Below, piece after piece: positions 35,292 to 45,330 of a stretch of 64,000 nucleotides of DNA. The position numbers and the translations under genes are program-made. This DNA comes from Natrinema salsiterrestre (GTDB taxonomy: Archaea > Halobacteriota > Halobacteria > Halobacteriales > Natrialbaceae). The stretch is taken from NCBI RefSeq assembly GCF_029502005.1, contig NZ_JAMQOT010000005.1, positions 1-64,000 on the forward strand, read 5' to 3'. Numbering within the stretch: the first letter of the stretch is position 1; the number at the start of each line of letters is the position of its first letter. Below the pieces are notes generated by a model, which ran no database searches, was not told the DNA's origin, and saw nothing but the letters and a program-made list of their open reading frames with translations.

Positions 35292-35512
35292 ACGAGTCTA
35301 GACGATAGCACTCTCCACAGACGGGAACCGGTTGCACCTGCAGTCACAGGGAATCGGCGGCCAGCCGGTCGTTTTTCCCGGCGAGAGCGACAGCAGGGAA
35401 CGTCGCATCGGTCCATTCCGGTTCTGTGAGCGGTGCGTACCCGAGCGCCGAAAGCGGTCGCCCTCGGCGATTCGCACGATATAAGTGGTCCCTGGGGAAT
35501 TCTTCGACACCT

Positions 35513-35614
35513 ATGATTCGTGTTGGCACAGTAAAACCGATTGATCGTCCCATCGCGCCGGTCTCGGGAACCGAGATGGCTGCACCTGCGACCGGTGATC
35601 ACGATGGCCAGTGA
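35513..35614 (+). CDS. Candidate leaderless 33-residue upstream ORF
   Basis: ATATAAG at 35479-35485 lies about 28-34 bases before an ATG at 35513, a textbook leaderless start. The frame encodes MIRVGTVKPIDRPIAPVSGT and thirteen more residues, and stops at 35614, eleven bases inside the NRAMP-like gene that starts at 35604 in another frame. It may couple or limit translation of the transporter. It may also be fortuitous, with the real function being a 5' leader. Confidence 0.35.
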   Translation: MIRVGTVKPIDRPIAPVSGTEMAAPATGDHDGQ

Positions 35615-36959
35615 GGGGGCGACGGAGGGTTCCAGAGCGGACCTCGAGTATCCGGAACGGGACTGGCGCGGCTTCTTCAGGGAGCATTTCGGACCGTCGA
35701 TGCTGTGGGCGCTGATCAGCATCGGCGGGAGCCACATCGTACTGGCGCCCACGCTGGGCGGCACGTTCGGGCTCGCAGCGATCTGGATGTTCGGCCTCAT
35801 CTACGCCGCGAAGTACGGCGCCTGGGAGCTCGGGATCCGCTACAACTACGGCGTCGGTGCGAACCCGATCGAGGCCTACGATCAGCTCCCCGGTCCCAAG
35901 AACTGGGCGCTGTGGGTGACGATCCTGGTGTTCACGGGCATGTACACGTTCATCACGGCCAGCGTCGGGATGAGCACGGCCGCGTTCGTCGCCGCACTGA
36001 CTCCCGGCTGGTTCACCGCCACCATCGCGTACGTCGTCTTCGTCGGCGGCGCTGGACTGCTCGTCGCAGCGTCTCGCTATAGCCTGCTCGAGACGGCCCT
36101 GATCGCGTTTACCATCGCGCTGGGCGTCCTCGTCCTGCTCGGCGTCCTCGTCGGGCCGCCCTCGGGCGACGTCGTCCTCGAGACGGCCTTCGCGGTACCC
36201 GATCTGACCGGGCCGGTGTTCATCGCGCTGTTCGCCGCCGCCGCGGGCTTCGCACCGACCGGCTTCAGTACGAGCATCCTGATCGGGAGCTGGAGCATGG
36301 CGAAAGGCGAAGGCGCGAGCGAACTCGAGGAACGAGGACTCGATCCCGAGGATCCGAAACACCACGACTACATCCGCGCGTGGATCCGAACCGGTCGCCG
36401 CGACTTCAACATCGGCTACGTGTTCAGCTTTCTGTTGATCGTCGCGATGGTCGTGCTGGCGTCGAACGTCCTCTATCCGGAACCCCCGACGGACGCGAAC
36501 CTCGCCTTCGCGATCGGCAACATTCTGAGCGATTCGTTCGGCGAGTGGTCGTATTACGCCATGTTGCTCGGCGGGTTCGCCGCGCTGTATTCGACCGTCA
36601 TCACGCTACTGGACGGCGCTGCGCGCGCCACCGGTGATATTCTCCCCATGGCGCTCGAGAACGACGATATCGACAGCGAGCGAGTGCGGAAGCTGGTCGT
36701 CCTCGGCGTCGTCGTGGTCAGCAGCGCGATGGTCGTCGCGCTGGGCGAGGTCCCGCTGACGCTGTTGCTCTACGTCGCCGCCGTCCTCGCGGTCACGGAG
36801 ATCTTCTTCTATCCGGCCAACTGGTACGTCGTCGAAAGGAACCTGCCCGGACCGTTCCGCCCGTCGCGGGCCTGGCACGCCTACTACGTCGTCAGCCTCG
36901 TTCTCGTGCTCCTCTTCGGTGCGATGGGTGCGGCGGTTCGGCTCGGACTCATCGGCTGA
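35604..36959 (+). CDS. NRAMP-like transporter lacking canonical metal motifs, copy 1
   Basis: A 451-residue protein with about eleven membrane helices of the NRAMP/APC fold (GGSHIVLAPTLGGTFGLAAI in helix 1; GFAPTGFSTSILIGSWSMAK in helix 6; TLLDGAARATGDILPMALEN between helices 8 and 9). Canonical NRAMPs have D-P-G-N in helix 1 and M-P-H in helix 6 to bind Mn2+ or Fe2+; neither is present, so the cargo may be different. I started at MASEGATEG; the TATA box 120 bases upstream implies a leader of about 95 bases that includes a small ORF. A relative lies at 47008. Confidence 0.75.
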   Translation: MASEGATEGSRADLEYPERDWRGFFREHFGPSMLWALISIGGSHIVLAPTLGGTFGLAAIWMFGLIYAAKYGAWELGIRYNYGVGANPIEAYDQLPGPKNWALWVTILVFTGMYTFITASVGMSTAAFVAALTPGWFTATIAYVVFVGGAGLLVAASRYSLLETALIAFTIALGVLVLLGVLVGPPSGDVVLETAFAVPDLTGPVFIALFAAAAGFAPTGFSTSILIGSWSMAKGEGASELEERGLDPEDPKHHDYIRAWIRTGRRDFNIGYVFSFLLIVAMVVLASNVLYPEPPTDANLAFAIGNILSDSFGEWSYYAMLLGGFAALYSTVITLLDGAARATGDILPMALENDDIDSERVRKLVVLGVVVVSSAMVVALGEVPLTLLLYVAAVLAVTEIFFYPANWYVVERNLPGPFRPSRAWHAYYVVSLVLVLLFGAMGAAVRLGLIG

Positions 36960-37217
36960 CGCCCCGACCGACTTCTCGCCTCCGGGGGAACGGTGCTGGC
37001 TGTTCCACTGAACGAATCGGTCGAAGGAGAGCCGTGACGAACGATCGGTTCCGTTACTCGCCCCGATTACGCCGTCTACGGGACCGGATCCACGGCCGAA
37101 TCGGGACGTTGTACGGCAGAAACTGTAGCGATTTCCTCGAGCACGGGCCTCGGTACGGCACGGAAACAACGGGTACGTGGTCCACCCAGAATTCGGTACG
37201 CGGCGGGAGTCGCCTCG

Positions 37218-38309
37218 CTACAGGACGCCCATGTCGTCCAGTCGGTCGGGCAGATAGGTGTCCGTCACGAAGTCGAGGCCGCGAGCCGCGAGCGACTGCT
37301 GTTCGGACTTCTTCCCGAGATCGAGCTGCAGTTCGATCTGTTCCTCCCAGTAGTCGGTCTGGAACCGCGGATCCTCGAGCTCGCTCTCCAGAGCGTTGAC
37401 GTCCGAATCCGACAGCGGGTCGGACGGCAGGTCGTACTCGACGATGTCGGCGGGCTGAATGCCGATGAAGTCGGCCTCGGGGGTCGCGAGGTACTCCGAG
37501 AGGTGGGCGGACTTGATCGAGCCGTAGGCGACGGAGCCGTAGATGCGGTACGACCACGGGTCGCCGTCCGTAAACACCGTCACGGGAAGCCCGAGCTCGT
37601 CGTGGAGTCGCTTCGTGATTCGACGGGTCGCCCGCGCGGGCTGGCCCTTGAGGTGGACGATCAGGGCGTTGTACTCCTCGTCGAACCCGTTCTCGACGAG
37701 CCGGTCGCGCATCCCACCGGTCTCTACCGCGAGGATGAAGTCGGCGTCGTTGTCGAGGAACTCGATCGTGTCGGGGTTGTTCGGGATCTGGTAGCCGCCC
37801 TCGCCGACGTCCTCCTGGCAGTGGATCTCGCGCTCGCCCCGTCGGGTCTGCTCGCGGAGGAACAGCGGCCCCATGATGGTCGCCCCCGATTCCTCCGGGC
37901 GCATGTGGAAGTCCTCGCGGGTGACCCCCGAGACGATCTCGAGGTCCTCGACCATGCTGTTCGACTCGTCCTGATCGTTGAACTGGGCCTCGTTATTGTC
38001 CCAGCTCTCCGAGAGGTAGTAGAGCTCACGCAGGGTCGACGAGCGGTCTTCCTCGAGTTGCTCCGAGAGGAACTCGATCGTGTAGATCGCCTTCAGGAGC
38101 TTTCGCGCGCCGCGAACGGAGTTGGCCGAGCGGGTCGACTCGCGGTCGCCGTAGACCCAGACGTCCATCTCCTCGTCGTACTCGATGTTGTTCTTCGTCC
38201 GCGTCGGCACGGACATGTGGGGAATCTCGCCCAGTTCGAACTGGTCGTAGAACTGCGCCGCGAGATCGATCAACTGCTCTCGTGCCTCCTGGGTATCGTC
38301 CGTGCTCAT
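37218..38309 (-). CDS. top6A: DNA topoisomerase VI subunit A
   Basis: A 363-residue Spo11-like protein. The DNA-cleaving tyrosine lies in [13 protein letters not shown] (Tyr97/Tyr98). The Toprim domain follows, with an acidic glutamate in [10 protein letters not shown] and the D-x-D in [13 protein letters not shown]. Subunit A cuts the DNA gate; with subunit B it forms the A2B2 type IIB enzyme that relaxes and decatenates DNA. Its start overlaps the stop of top6B by four bases. Length is normal for the family. Confidence 0.95.
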   Translation of the reverse strand: MSTDDTQEAREQLIDLAAQFYDQFELGEIPHMSVPTRTKNNIEYDEEMDVWVYGDRESTRSANSVRGARKLLKAIYTIEFLSEQLEEDRSSTLRELYYLSESWDNNEAQFNDQDESNSMVEDLEIVSGVTREDFHMRPEESGATIMGPLFLREQTRRGEREIHCQEDVGEGGYQIPNNPDTIEFLDNDADFILAVETGGMRDRLVENGFDEEYNALIVHLKGQPARATRRITKRLHDELGLPVTVFTDGDPWSYRIYGSVAYGSIKSAHLSEYLATPEADFIGIQPADIVEYDLPSDPLSDSDVNALESELEDPRFQTDYWEEQIELQLDLGKKSEQQSLAARGLDFVTDTYLPDRLDDMGVL

Positions 38310-40780
38310 TGTTTCACCGTCAACTTCTCGCTCTCGACGCCTTTGACGTCCAGATCGAACGTCGCGTCGTCCGGTATTTCGTATTCGAGTGCCGCCTCGT
38401 CGTCGCTCGAGACCTCGGGTTCCCACTTGACGAACCACTCGCCGTCCATCTCGACGACGGTCGCGCCGTCGGAGAGGTTCCGCGGCTCGGCCGAGACGAT
38501 GTCGGTCACTTCCAGCGACTCGTTCGTACTCGAGTTGTTCTCGACGACGACGGAGACGGCGGTTCCGTCGCCGTTCGCCTCGGTGTGGCGCTCGACGAGG
38601 ACGTTGTTCATGATGCGCGCGATCGCGTCGTCGATGTCCGGCTCCTCGCGGCCGGTGACTTCGGCCACCTTCTCGGCCATCTCCGGGAGGATCTTCCCGA
38701 GGACGTTCTGTTTCTTCCGGCGCTGTTGCATCGACCGGCGCTTGTTGAGGTAGCTCTTGAGCTCTCGAGCCGCCTCGCGAATCGCGAGCTCGATCTCGTC
38801 TTCGATCTCGGGGACGTTCGCGACGGCGTCTTTCGATTCGCTGGTGAAGGGAACGTTCGTCGAGGCGACGTGGACCATGATCACGACCGGCCCGTTGGGC
38901 AGGCCGGAGCCGCCGGGCTGGTCGAGGCCGTAGTTCCGCCAGCCGATCGACTTGACCACGTCCGTCGTCGCACAGGCACCGCGCTGGTAGACCAGCGGGA
39001 CCCGATTCGCAAAGCGCATGACTTCGCCGGTTCCCTCGGCGGGGAGGTCGCCGCCGTACGCGATTCCGGCCTCGACGATGAACGGATCGCCGCCGGAGAC
39101 GCCGGCGTCCCGCGTCGCGGATGCGTAGAAGTCGGCGTCGAACTCCTTCTCGAGGCCGGCGGTGATGAGGTCCTCCGAGATGGGGGCGAGACACCGCGTC
39201 GGCGGTGCCATGATGTCGGTCCCGCGCATCGCGTCGACGAGGTTGCTGGTGGCGTCGCGGTCGCCGTCGAGTTCCCGGACGAGCGGCGGGTCGTCCGGCA
39301 CGGTGGCCATCACGTCCCAGATCGCGTCGGTGACGTTTTCGCGGGCCGTCTCGCCGAAGGAGACGTCGTCGTACTCCTCGGTGAGATCGGCGGCGCGATC
39401 GACGTGGTCCCGAAGCCGCTTGTGGGTGAGCCGGTGGCGAACGTTCCCGTCGTCCTCGTCGCCTCCCTCGAGTTCGTCCTCGAACTTGGCCGCGAGCCGG
39501 TCCGCGAAGGCGTCGATGACCGCGTCGTCCTTGCGAGTGCTCGTCGCGTCGTCCGCGAGGTCGTAGAGGTCGGCGACCAGTCGCGAGTCGACGTCTCCCT
39601 CGGACTCGTCGCTATCGTCGGCTTCGACGGCGTCGATCAGCTCGAGCCAGACGGCCTCGACGGCGTTTTCGCGGACGGTGTCGCCGAAGGTCGTTCCGTG
39701 GTCGTCCTCGACAGCCTCGGCGGCCGACTCGACGGCCGCGACCAGTTCGTGGTGGGCGATGCGGTCGGCGTCCGCGACCGCCTCGGCGACGGCGTCCGCG
39801 AACGCGGCCGTCGCGTCGGCTCCCTTGTTCGCCGTCGCGTCCTCGACTGCGGCGTGGAGATCGACGGCCTCGTGGCTGGCTGGCGGCCGCCAGCGCATCT
39901 CGCGGCCGTAGTGGCGGTCGCGGAACTCGTCGATGATCGACTCGGCGGTCTTCTTCCCGACGCGGGTGAACTCCTCCTGGACGAACCCCGACACCGTCTG
40001 GGAGTCCGTCGCCGCCAGCATCTTCATCACGGTCCCGAGTTCGACGCCGTGGGGATGGGGACGGATCTCCTCGGTTTCCTCGGGGAGCTGGTCGGTCGCG
40101 CGCTCGAACTTGAAGTGTTCCTGGGGTTCGCGCAGCTCGAGGCGGGCGTGGGGGTTGACGACCGCCGTGTGCTTGATGTAGTCGTGGAGCTGCTGGCGGG
40201 CGCGCATGTTCGCTTCCATCTCGAGTTCGATGCGCGTCCCGTGGGGCCGATCCCAGGTGGTCGTTTCCTCGACGCTAATCTCGGGCTCGTTGTTGTCGGT
40301 ATCGACGATGAGCTCGAAGTACTCGGCCTCCTCCGAGCCCTGGGTTCGACTGGTGATCTTGGCGGGTTTCCCGCTGGTCAGCTGGGCGTAGAGAACGGCG
40401 GCAGAGATACCGATCCCCTGCTGACCGCGGGATTGTTCGCGCGCGTGAAAGCGAGAGCCGTAGAGTAGTTTCCCGAACACTTTCGGGAGCGATTCCTTCG
40501 TCAATCCCGGTCCGTTGTCCTCGACGATCAGGCGGTAGTAGTCGCCGGCTTCCTGAATTTCGACGTAGATGTCCGGGAGAATGCCCGACTCCTCGGCGGC
40601 GTCGAGGGCGTTGTCGACGGCCTCCTTGACGGCCGTGACGAGGCCTCGAGCACCGCTGTCGAAGCCGAGCATGTGCTTGTTCTTCTCGAAGAACTCGGCG
40701 ATGGAGATCGACTGCTGGCTCTCCGCCAGCTCCTCCGCGATCCCCGCATCCTCACCGAGCGTCGACTGGAACGACGTCAT
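38306..40780 (-). CDS. top6B: DNA topoisomerase VI subunit B
   Basis: An 824-residue protein. GHKL ATPase motifs occur at the N-terminus ([38 protein letters not shown]). A helix-two-turn-helix segment follows, then the transducer domain ([30 protein letters not shown]), and a C-terminal Ig-like domain. Between helix-two-turn-helix and transducer lies an acidic insertion of about 230 residues rich in Ala, Asp and Glu, absent from the 530-residue crenarchaeal protein. A TATA-like CCTTTTAGCC at 40806-40815 indicates a leaderless start. Operon with top6A. Confidence 0.95.
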   Translation of the reverse strand: MTSFQSTLGEDAGIAEELAESQQSISIAEFFEKNKHMLGFDSGARGLVTAVKEAVDNALDAAEESGILPDIYVEIQEAGDYYRLIVEDNGPGLTKESLPKVFGKLLYGSRFHAREQSRGQQGIGISAAVLYAQLTSGKPAKITSRTQGSEEAEYFELIVDTDNNEPEISVEETTTWDRPHGTRIELEMEANMRARQQLHDYIKHTAVVNPHARLELREPQEHFKFERATDQLPEETEEIRPHPHGVELGTVMKMLAATDSQTVSGFVQEEFTRVGKKTAESIIDEFRDRHYGREMRWRPPASHEAVDLHAAVEDATANKGADATAAFADAVAEAVADADRIAHHELVAAVESAAEAVEDDHGTTFGDTVRENAVEAVWLELIDAVEADDSDESEGDVDSRLVADLYDLADDATSTRKDDAVIDAFADRLAAKFEDELEGGDEDDGNVRHRLTHKRLRDHVDRAADLTEEYDDVSFGETARENVTDAIWDVMATVPDDPPLVRELDGDRDATSNLVDAMRGTDIMAPPTRCLAPISEDLITAGLEKEFDADFYASATRDAGVSGGDPFIVEAGIAYGGDLPAEGTGEVMRFANRVPLVYQRGACATTDVVKSIGWRNYGLDQPGGSGLPNGPVVIMVHVASTNVPFTSESKDAVANVPEIEDEIELAIREAARELKSYLNKRRSMQQRRKKQNVLGKILPEMAEKVAEVTGREEPDIDDAIARIMNNVLVERHTEANGDGTAVSVVVENNSSTNESLEVTDIVSAEPRNLSDGATVVEMDGEWFVKWEPEVSSDDEAALEYEIPDDATFDLDVKGVESEKLTVKQ

Positions 40781-40901
40781 CGTTGCCCCATACTAACGGA
40801 GAGGCTAAAAGGTGTGTGCTACCGGAGTGAAAGTGAATCCGCAACGGGTTTTTCGGTGATCCGCGGACGACGACGGCCCGCTGTCGGCTTCGCACTTCCG
40901 A

Positions 40902-41258
40902 TTAGAAGGTGATGATCTCGTAGTCGTCGTCGACCAGCGAACGGATGCTCGGGTGACCGTCGTTCTCGTCGATGGTGACGACGCCGGCGTCGTTGATCGC
41001 CTGGTCGACGCCGAACGCGCCGGCACAGTGGTCGCAGGCGGCCGCTTCGTTGCTCACGGACTGATAGAGATCGTGGTAGTCGTGGTCCTCGTCCTCGAGT
41101 TCCGGGATCCACTGCGTTCCCGCGCCGTCGAAGATGAGTTCGAGTTCGTCCTCGGCGTTGTCGGCGAACTCCTTGGCCGCTTCGAGTCCGTTGACGAGAC
41201 GGCCGAGGTCGCTGTGAGATTCGGTACCTGCCAGAATGATAACTGCTGCTTTCGTCAT
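40902..41258 (-). CDS. DsrE/DsrF-like family protein
   Basis: A 118-residue protein with a DsrE-type alpha/beta fold: KAAVIILAGTESHSDLGRLV at the start, a central LELIFDGAGTQWIPEL, and a cysteine pair in ACDHCAGAFGV, at about residues 74-77. Relatives take part in sulfur transfer or peroxide response, with the cysteine as a carrier. A TATA-like CTTTTAGTAT at about 41283-41292 supports a leaderless start. It lies between top6B and a disulfide reductase, and redox function for both is plausible. Confidence 0.75.
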   Translation of the reverse strand: MTKAAVIILAGTESHSDLGRLVNGLEAAKEFADNAEDELELIFDGAGTQWIPELEDEDHDYHDLYQSVSNEAAACDHCAGAFGVDQAINDAGVVTIDENDGHPSIRSLVDDDYEIITF

Positions 41259-41409
41259 TACGGTCGATATACACGATGTGATACTAAAAGGGGAGTGCGG
41301 TCGTGTGCAACGAATGCACCTCCGTCGCCCGCGCGTGATTGTAGCGCGGTACTGCCGCGTCGCGAACGCCGCTTCCCAGTCCCGTTCCGATCCGTCGGGA
41401 CCGTACCGA

Positions 41410-42846
41410 TCAGTGATCGTGACTGTGGTCGGGAGAGCCGCCGCGAGTGAACTGCCCGGAGAACGCGCGCTGGACGACTTCCGAGAGGGCGGGATGGATG
41501 TGGACCGACTGGCGGATGTCCTGGACCGTTCCGGAGCCGGCCGTCATCGCGACGACGACCTCCTGAATCAGATCCGAGGCTTCGGGCCCGATGATGTGAC
41601 AGCCGAGGATCTCGCCGTCGAGGTCGATGATCGGCTTGACGAACCCCTCCGCTTTCATCGCGCTCCCGCGGGCCGTCTCCTCGTAGCGGTAGGTCCGCTT
41701 GGCGTATTCCCGATCGCTCGCGCGGAGTTCCTGTTCGGTCAGTCCGACGCCGGCGACTTCCGGCGACGCGAAGACGGCGAAGGGCATCGCGGAGTAGTCG
41801 ACCGGCTCGAGGTCGTCCCGGAAGAGGTTGCGCGTGACGGCCTGTGCCTCGTGATTCGCGTTGTGTTTCAGCAGGTACTCGCCGACGATGTCGCCGAGCG
41901 CCCAGACGCCGTCGGCGGTCGTCCGCAGGTACTCGTCGGTCTCGACGAACCCGGCCTCGTCGGTTTCGATGCCGGCGGCCTCGGGGTTCAGCGTATCGGT
42001 GTTGGGCACGCGACCGGCCGCGACGAGCAGTTCGTCGCCGGTGACCGAGACCGGGTCGTCCGAGTTCGCGTCGCCGCCATCGCCGTACGTGTAGGGGTTG
42101 GCCTCGACGGTGATCGAACCGTCGGATTCCGAGACGTTCGCGGCCTCGTAGCCGGTGTACAGGTCGAACCGGTCGGCGTAGCGCTCGGTGAACGCCTCGG
42201 CCACCTCCTCGTCGGCGTCGGGGAGCAGGTTCGGTCGCCGGCCGACGATCGACACGTCGCTGCCGAACGTCCCGAAGAACTGGCCGAGTTCGGCGGCGAT
42301 GTAGCCGCCGCCGACGATCACGAGGTGATCCGGAGGGGACTGCAACTGCAGCGCTTCCTTGCTGGTGAGGTAGTCGACGGTCTCGATGCCGTCGATCGGC
42401 GGAATCGCCGGACGGGTGCCCGCCGCGACGAGGACGGTGTCCGCGGCGAGTCGCTCGCCGTCGTGGTCGCCGCCGGCGAGTTCGATCGTTCGGTCGTCGA
42501 CGAATCGGCCCTCCGCGTCGTACAGGTCGTGGCGATCGGAAGACGTCAGTCCGCGCCGGATCGAGTCCGAACTGTCGTGAACGTCCTCGGTGACCTCCCG
42601 AACGATACCGGCGAAGTCGACGTCGTTCACCGTGGCGTCGATCTGGAACTCGTCGGCGCGCTCGATCGTCTCCATGACGTCGGCGTGGTACAGCAGCATC
42701 TTCGAGGGGATACACCCCCGATTGAGACAGGTCCCGCCGAGTCGGCCCTTCTCGACGACCGCGACCGATTGGCCCTGATTCGCCGCCGCGTTCGCCACGT
42801 CGAGACCCGACCCGGACCCGATGACGAGAAAGTCGTACTCCTCCAT
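41410..42846 (-). CDS. Pyridine nucleotide-disulfide oxidoreductase, candidate bis-gamma-glutamylcystine reductase
   Basis: A 478-residue class I disulfide reductase. It has FAD-binding FLVIGSGSGLDVANAAANQG, redox-active cysteines Cys40 and Cys45 in GGTCLNRGCIPSKM, a NAD(P)-binding LVIVGGGYIAAELGQFFG, and the active-site HIHPALSE at about 449-456. The H-I-H-P form is shared with mycothione reductases. Haloarchaea use gamma-glutamylcysteine as main thiol, and a Halobacterium protein of this family, formerly called MerA, was shown to reduce its disulfide. This gene is a candidate for that role, but dihydrolipoamide dehydrogenase paralogs are an alternative. The tail SPDHSHDH could bind metal. 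Confidence 0.75.
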   Translation of the reverse strand: MEEYDFLVIGSGSGLDVANAAANQGQSVAVVEKGRLGGTCLNRGCIPSKMLLYHADVMETIERADEFQIDATVNDVDFAGIVREVTEDVHDSSDSIRRGLTSSDRHDLYDAEGRFVDDRTIELAGGDHDGERLAADTVLVAAGTRPAIPPIDGIETVDYLTSKEALQLQSPPDHLVIVGGGYIAAELGQFFGTFGSDVSIVGRRPNLLPDADEEVAEAFTERYADRFDLYTGYEAANVSESDGSITVEANPYTYGDGGDANSDDPVSVTGDELLVAAGRVPNTDTLNPEAAGIETDEAGFVETDEYLRTTADGVWALGDIVGEYLLKHNANHEAQAVTRNLFRDDLEPVDYSAMPFAVFASPEVAGVGLTEQELRASDREYAKRTYRYEETARGSAMKAEGFVKPIIDLDGEILGCHIIGPEASDLIQEVVVAMTAGSGTVQDIRQSVHIHPALSEVVQRAFSGQFTRGGSPDHSHDH

Positions 42847-42960
42847 GGGGAGGAGTGGGTTCGGAGCGCAAAGAATCCTCCACCCCGTTTCCGCGTGAAT
42901 CGACCTGAATACATCCGATACGTCGTCTGAACCGACCGCGGGGACGCGACCGACGGCGGT

Positions 42961-43965
42961 TCACTCTTCGACGGGCGGCCACTCCCACGCGTCGGCTTCG
43001 ACCACCGCGAGGAGTCGCCGCCGTCGATCGGTCACCTCGGCGAGGGCCTCGGCGAACTCCCGATCCGAAACGGTCGGGATACCGTCGTCGCGCAGGCGCT
43101 CGAGGTCCGGGGCCCGCGGAACGGACGGCGCGGGCTCGATGAACGCCGTGTCGAGCGTCTCGAGGTAACTCTGCGCGCTCGAGCGGCCGTTCTCGATGGT
43201 CGCGGGGTCGAGGCTGTGTTCGTCCGGAACGGCGTGTCGAAAGAGCATGAGCGCTTCGTCGAAGATGGGGACGGCCACGGCCGAGGCGCGGTCGTCCTGT
43301 TCGCTGTGGTAGTAGTGCAAGATCGGGTAGGACTTGTGTTGCTCGGCGAGGGTGCTCAGCTCGGAGGCCAGCGTCTCGAGAGTGAGTTCGAGCCCCTCGA
43401 AGTCCTCGCCGGTCCAGCCCGTTCGCACGAGCGCCTCGCTTCGGTGTCCCAGCCCCGTGACGGTGCTGGCGAAGGAGCGTTTGTCGGAGACCGCGCCGAG
43501 AACGGTGAGGACGTAGGAGACGCCCAGCGTGACGAAGGCCATGCCGGAGGCCGTCGTGAACGCGCTGGCGACCTCCCAGATGTCGCCGCCGTAGACGGGG
43601 GTGTAGTCGCCGTTCCCGTCGGTGAACATCGTGTAGGCGACGTAGTAGAACCGTCCCCACCAGTCGGCGGGACCGCCGGTACGCGTGTTGACCACGGCGA
43701 GGGATTCGCTCGAGAAGACGATCGTCCAGCCGATCCAGATGAGACCGATCCACGTCGCGAGCGTGAGGACGAGAATGAGCGGGCCGGCGATACTGAGCGC
43801 CCTGTTGCGATCGCCGGTCGCGATGCGGAGCCCCTTCCAGACTGCGGTCGTGAGCCGACCGGAGACGGGACCGGATCCGCCGTCGACCCAGAGGGTCGTC
43901 CAGATGATGTCCACGATCGCGGCGACGAGGATACCGATTCCGACGACGAGATAGACCGGATTCAT
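42961..43965 (-). CDS. Two-TM ion channel protein with unusual filter
   Basis: A 334-residue protein. N-terminal helices at about 4-22 and 58-85 precede a pore region FYYVAYTMFTDGNGDYTPVY and a helix at 133-158. The pore segment aligns with the K+ channel filter T-V-G-Y-G-D as T115-D-G-N-G-D120, with the V and Y changed to D and N. The C-terminal 170 residues are soluble and acidic. The gene begins four bases inside the stop of the SGNH-like gene, so the two are co-transcribed. Selectivity cannot be deduced. Confidence 0.7.
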   Translation of the reverse strand: MNPVYLVVGIGILVAAIVDIIWTTLWVDGGSGPVSGRLTTAVWKGLRIATGDRNRALSIAGPLILVLTLATWIGLIWIGWTIVFSSESLAVVNTRTGGPADWWGRFYYVAYTMFTDGNGDYTPVYGGDIWEVASAFTTASGMAFVTLGVSYVLTVLGAVSDKRSFASTVTGLGHRSEALVRTGWTGEDFEGLELTLETLASELSTLAEQHKSYPILHYYHSEQDDRASAVAVPIFDEALMLFRHAVPDEHSLDPATIENGRSSAQSYLETLDTAFIEPAPSVPRAPDLERLRDDGIPTVSDREFAEALAEVTDRRRRLLAVVEADAWEWPPVEE

Positions 43966-45221
43966 TCCACGATGGCTCGCTCTTCGACGACGCCCGCCAG
44001 CACCTGCGCGATCTCCGCGTTGGTCTCGGGGCTGTAGTGGCCTCCTTCCCCGCGTTCGACGTACAGCGACTCGACGTCGCCGTCCTCGGGAGTGAGGTGA
44101 GTCGCCATATCGATCGTCGTCAGGTCGTCGTAGCGCTCGTCGAGGCGGTCCATCAGGTCGCCGTAAATCGGTCCGTGTTCCGACTCGTACGTCGCGTACC
44201 GGAGCTGCTGGACCATCACGAACGTCGGCTCGAAGTCGTGTTCGTCCGCGTAGTCGACGAACCGCTCGATGAGCGCGTCGAAGAGGTACTCGTGCGTGTC
44301 GAACAGTCGCTCGTGGTACCGGACGCGGGGTTGCTCCAATCGCAGCGCGGACTGTGTCTGAGCTAGATCGAAATCGATGCCCGGGATCGAGCGCTCGAGT
44401 CGGCGCTCTAGCTCCTTTCCGGCCGTATACGCCGCGTACCGGACGTGTTCGTTCTTCTCGAGGAAGTCGGTCGTGTACGGACGCGACGCGAAGTGCGGCT
44501 CGAACCAGTGGTCGTAGTGAAAGTCGTACTCGCGGAGGAAGTCGGCCTTCGACTCGAGGTCGAGCAGATCCTCTTTCTCGTCGACGGGGCTTTCGACGCG
44601 CCGGAGGTCGCCGTCCTCGAGGACGTATCGGGGTTTGACCGCGAGGATGTTGCCGAACTCCTGGTAGTGTTTCCAGACGCTGAGGATGCGCGCGATCGAG
44701 GAGGCGGTGACGACCACGAAGACGTGATCGGTCGGGTCGTCGGGATACTGGCGCTCGAGTCGCATGAGCGCTTGATCGAGGCCGTAGTTGCCGCCGCCGT
44801 AGTTGGCCACGTGGGTATCGAGCTCCCCCGCGAGGTAATTCTGGAACGTCTCGTCGTTGTCGACCTCCCGGCAGAAACAGTAGGAGTCGCCGTACGTCGA
44901 GACCGTCACGTCGGCGTCGGGATCGCGGTCTCTGGCGGGACAGACCCGACTCCCGTACTCGTCGGTCGAGTACGTCACGACGCTGCGGAGCTCCTCGCCG
45001 GGGAGGTGATCGCCCGTGTCCTTCTGTTTCTCACGGTTCGGCTGTGGGCACCAGCCCAGTTCGGCGTCGAAACTGCTGAACTTCCCCAGTAATTCGCGGT
45101 CGATCTCGGGGAACTCCTCGGTCGCAACCGACGGAATCCGTTCGAGGGCCCGGTACGACACGATCTCGAGAACCACCACGCCGACGACGAGAGCGAGCGC
45201 GGTCGCGACGAGCGGAAGCAT
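43962..45221 (-). CDS. Membrane-anchored SGNH/GDSL-like protein
   Basis: A 419-residue protein with one N-terminal membrane anchor (residues 2-22). The catalytic serine candidate is in STYGDSYCFCREV (Gly111-Asp112-Ser113). ANYGGGNYGLDQALMRLE follows as the block II-like region, and a C-terminal GGHYSPETN supplies the histidine of an SGNH site. Such proteins include esterases and sugar O-acetyltransferases such as AlgX and DltD. The soluble domain is predicted outside or inside depending on anchor orientation, which is unclear. First gene of a pair with the channel protein. Confidence 0.65.
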   Translation of the reverse strand: MLPLVATALALVVGVVVLEIVSYRALERIPSVATEEFPEIDRELLGKFSSFDAELGWCPQPNREKQKDTGDHLPGEELRSVVTYSTDEYGSRVCPARDRDPDADVTVSTYGDSYCFCREVDNDETFQNYLAGELDTHVANYGGGNYGLDQALMRLERQYPDDPTDHVFVVVTASSIARILSVWKHYQEFGNILAVKPRYVLEDGDLRRVESPVDEKEDLLDLESKADFLREYDFHYDHWFEPHFASRPYTTDFLEKNEHVRYAAYTAGKELERRLERSIPGIDFDLAQTQSALRLEQPRVRYHERLFDTHEYLFDALIERFVDYADEHDFEPTFVMVQQLRYATYESEHGPIYGDLMDRLDERYDDLTTIDMATHLTPEDGDVESLYVERGEGGHYSPETNAEIAQVLAGVVEERAIVE

Positions 45222-45330
45222 CGGACCACCATACCAGAACGGGGGATAAGTCGATTGGGCCGGAGTATGCCACTTTCACGATTGCGAAGAGGAACGGCCT
45301 CAGAGCGATCCGTCGACGGGAATCGGCGGT

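Noticed and set aside
38310-39194. Upstream in-frame extension of top6A
   Set aside because: The extra residues are basic and antipodal to Top6A composition; the true start overlaps the top6B stop.
38282-40468. 728-codon rightward open frame
   Set aside because: It lies antisense to top6B, which is certain.
41258-43753. 831-codon leftward open frame
   Set aside because: It shares the strand with the disulfide reductase and channel genes but in another frame, and its translation is mostly arginine and glycine, unlike any haloarchaeal protein.
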